NCBI GenBank assembly: GCA_036274055.1
Contig: DASUGM010000109.1
Location: 1 to 6,092 of the forward strand
DNA: 6,092 nucleotides
Direction: 5' to 3'
From: DASUGM01 sp036274055
GTDB taxonomy: Bacteria > Acidobacteriota > Vicinamibacteria > Vicinamibacterales > SCN-69-37
Position numbers and translations under genes: made by a program. Under the pieces are notes generated by a model that had not been told where the DNA came from, ran no database searches, and saw nothing but the letters and a program-made list of their open reading frames with translations. Positions 5,464 to 6,092 of this stretch are shown here, in pieces. Numbering within the stretch: the first letter of the stretch is position 1; each line of letters opens with the position of its first letter.

Positions 5464-6092
5464 CTATCGTCCGAACGCGTAGTCGATCGAGACCATCGGA
5501 ATCCAACCGGCGGTGAGTCCGCTCTGGCGGAGCGTGCGCTCGGCATGCGCGGAGAGCAGCCACGTCGATCCGATGTTCCATTTCACGCCGACCACGCTCC
5601 GCAGGCGCGAGGCGGCGTCCTCCTCTGACGTCAGTCGAGTCGTGATTACGTTTGACAGCTGCGGATGGGGCGATGAGATCGTCACCAGCCGGCTGGCGGT
5701 GTTCAGGCGTTGCCCGACGAATTCAGCGCCAATCGTCAGCCGTGAATTGGCCGCCACCGTCGCCGCGCCGCCGGCTTCGAAACCGCTCGATGATCCGCCG
5801 AAGACCGGCCCAGCCAATCCGTGTACCCCAAACCGCCCGCGGGAAAGCGAGGCGAGCAAGCGCGGTTGCACGCGCGTTTCGCCGCTGCCGAGCAGGTTCT
5901 CGGTGCTGCCGGTGGGCAGCCGGACATCAACGGCGATCGCCACGTCTCGTTCGCTGCCTGAAGTCAGTCGATATTTCGCGCGCAGCGCGATGTCGCCGAC
6001 GCCCGAGCCGGTGGCGGTCCCGGACGCCTGCAGTTCCGATCGCCCGCGGTAGTTGTCGATGCGCTCGCCTTCGAGCGTCAGCGATACGAACG
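5464..6092 (-). CDS. Outer-membrane beta-barrel protein, MetA-pathway/transporter-like (N-terminus cut by window edge)
   Basis: The open frame runs from the right edge to a TAG at 5464-5466, giving 208 C-terminal residues. No start needs to be assigned: the frame stays open above the internal GTG at 5941-5943, so a start there would be wrong. The segment GVGDIALRAKYRL, then AIAVDVRLPTGSTENLLGSGE, is characteristic of the Phenol_MetA_deg/'transporter' barrel family, in which a G-GD-strand precedes a 'lPtG...G-G' loop. The rest is a run of short amphipathic strands alternating with Gly/Ser/Thr turns (for example VVGVKWNIGSTWLLSAHAE), ending ...VSIDYAFGR. The terminal aromatic of classical barrels is three residues from the end rather than last. 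Substrate and role are unknown; family members range from putative aromatic-compound channels to uncharacterised barrels. It lies 13 bases upstream of the long NTF2-like gene and is probably in the same operon. Confidence 0.65.
   Translation of the reverse strand, partial: FVSLTLEGERIDNYRGRSELQASGTATGSGVGDIALRAKYRLTSGSERDVAIAVDVRLPTGSTENLLGSGETRVQPRLLASLSRGRFGVHGLAGPVFGGSSSGFEAGGAATVAANSRLTIGAEFVGQRLNTASRLVTISSPHPQLSNVITTRLTSEEDAASRLRSVVGVKWNIGSTWLLSAHAERTLRQSGLTAGWIPMVSIDYAFGR

Noticed and set aside
5451..5546. Upstream start for the long NTF2-like protein, adding 32 residues
   Set aside because: It would overlap the end of the barrel gene, adds an unrelated Arg/Ser-rich stretch, and loses the N-terminal match to the paralogue, which begins at the ATG at 5448-5450.
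4810..5628. 272-residue Gly/Ala-rich plus-strand open frame
   Set aside because: It is the complement of the Pro/Ala linker of the long paralogue, so the Gly-rich look is a reverse reading of Pro/Ala codons. It crosses the start of one minus-strand gene and the end of another.

Overview
The window is a GC-rich stretch in which all six recognisable genes lie on the minus strand. Transcription therefore runs from position 6092 towards position 1, and the first and last genes are cut by the window edges. Two beta-barrel outer-membrane proteins, several signal peptides and a periplasmic phosphate-binding protein indicate a diderm (Gram-negative) bacterium. The alanine/arginine-rich composition and the 'transmembrane segment, Pro/Ala linker, small NTF2-like domain' proteins suggest Acidobacteriota, perhaps the Vicinamibacteria. 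This taxonomic guess is inference from remembered protein styles, not from a marker gene.

In transcription order, the upstream block holds: (1) the C-terminal 208 residues of an outer-membrane beta-barrel protein resembling the MetA-pathway/transporter barrel family (6092-5464); (2) a 349-residue anchored protein with a long Pro/Ala-rich linker and a C-terminal NTF2-like domain (5450-4401); (3) a 258-residue paralogue of the same architecture (4346-3570); (4) a secreted amidase-signature hydrolase with an intact Lys-Ser-Ser triad (3548-2004). The gaps are 13, 54 and 21 bases, so this block looks like one operon, with a possible weak internal promoter in the 54-base gap.

A 137-base intergenic region (1867-2003) separates this block from a phosphate-uptake unit: an OprO/OprP-like porin (1866-760), then pstS (749 to beyond the left edge) 10 bases later. 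The Shine-Dalgarno sequence of pstS overlaps the porin stop codon. The intergenic region carries copies of TAAC in exact 11-base register, about 10 bases upstream of a plausible -10 element. That is the layout expected for a PhoB/PhoP-type Pho box, and it fits the genes downstream. A GC-rich hairpin lies just ahead of the porin ribosome-binding site.

The phosphate unit would work as a pathway: the porin passes phosphate across the outer membrane and PstS captures it in the periplasm for an ABC transporter (pstCAB), which would be expected beyond the left edge. The upstream block is an envelope cassette of unknown purpose. Its most unusual feature is the tandem pair of anchored NTF2-like proteins, whose catalytic-size domains are about 65% identical while their linkers differ strongly. 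I see no RNA genes, CRISPR arrays, insertion sequences or prophage traces, and no gene-free stretch longer than 137 bases.
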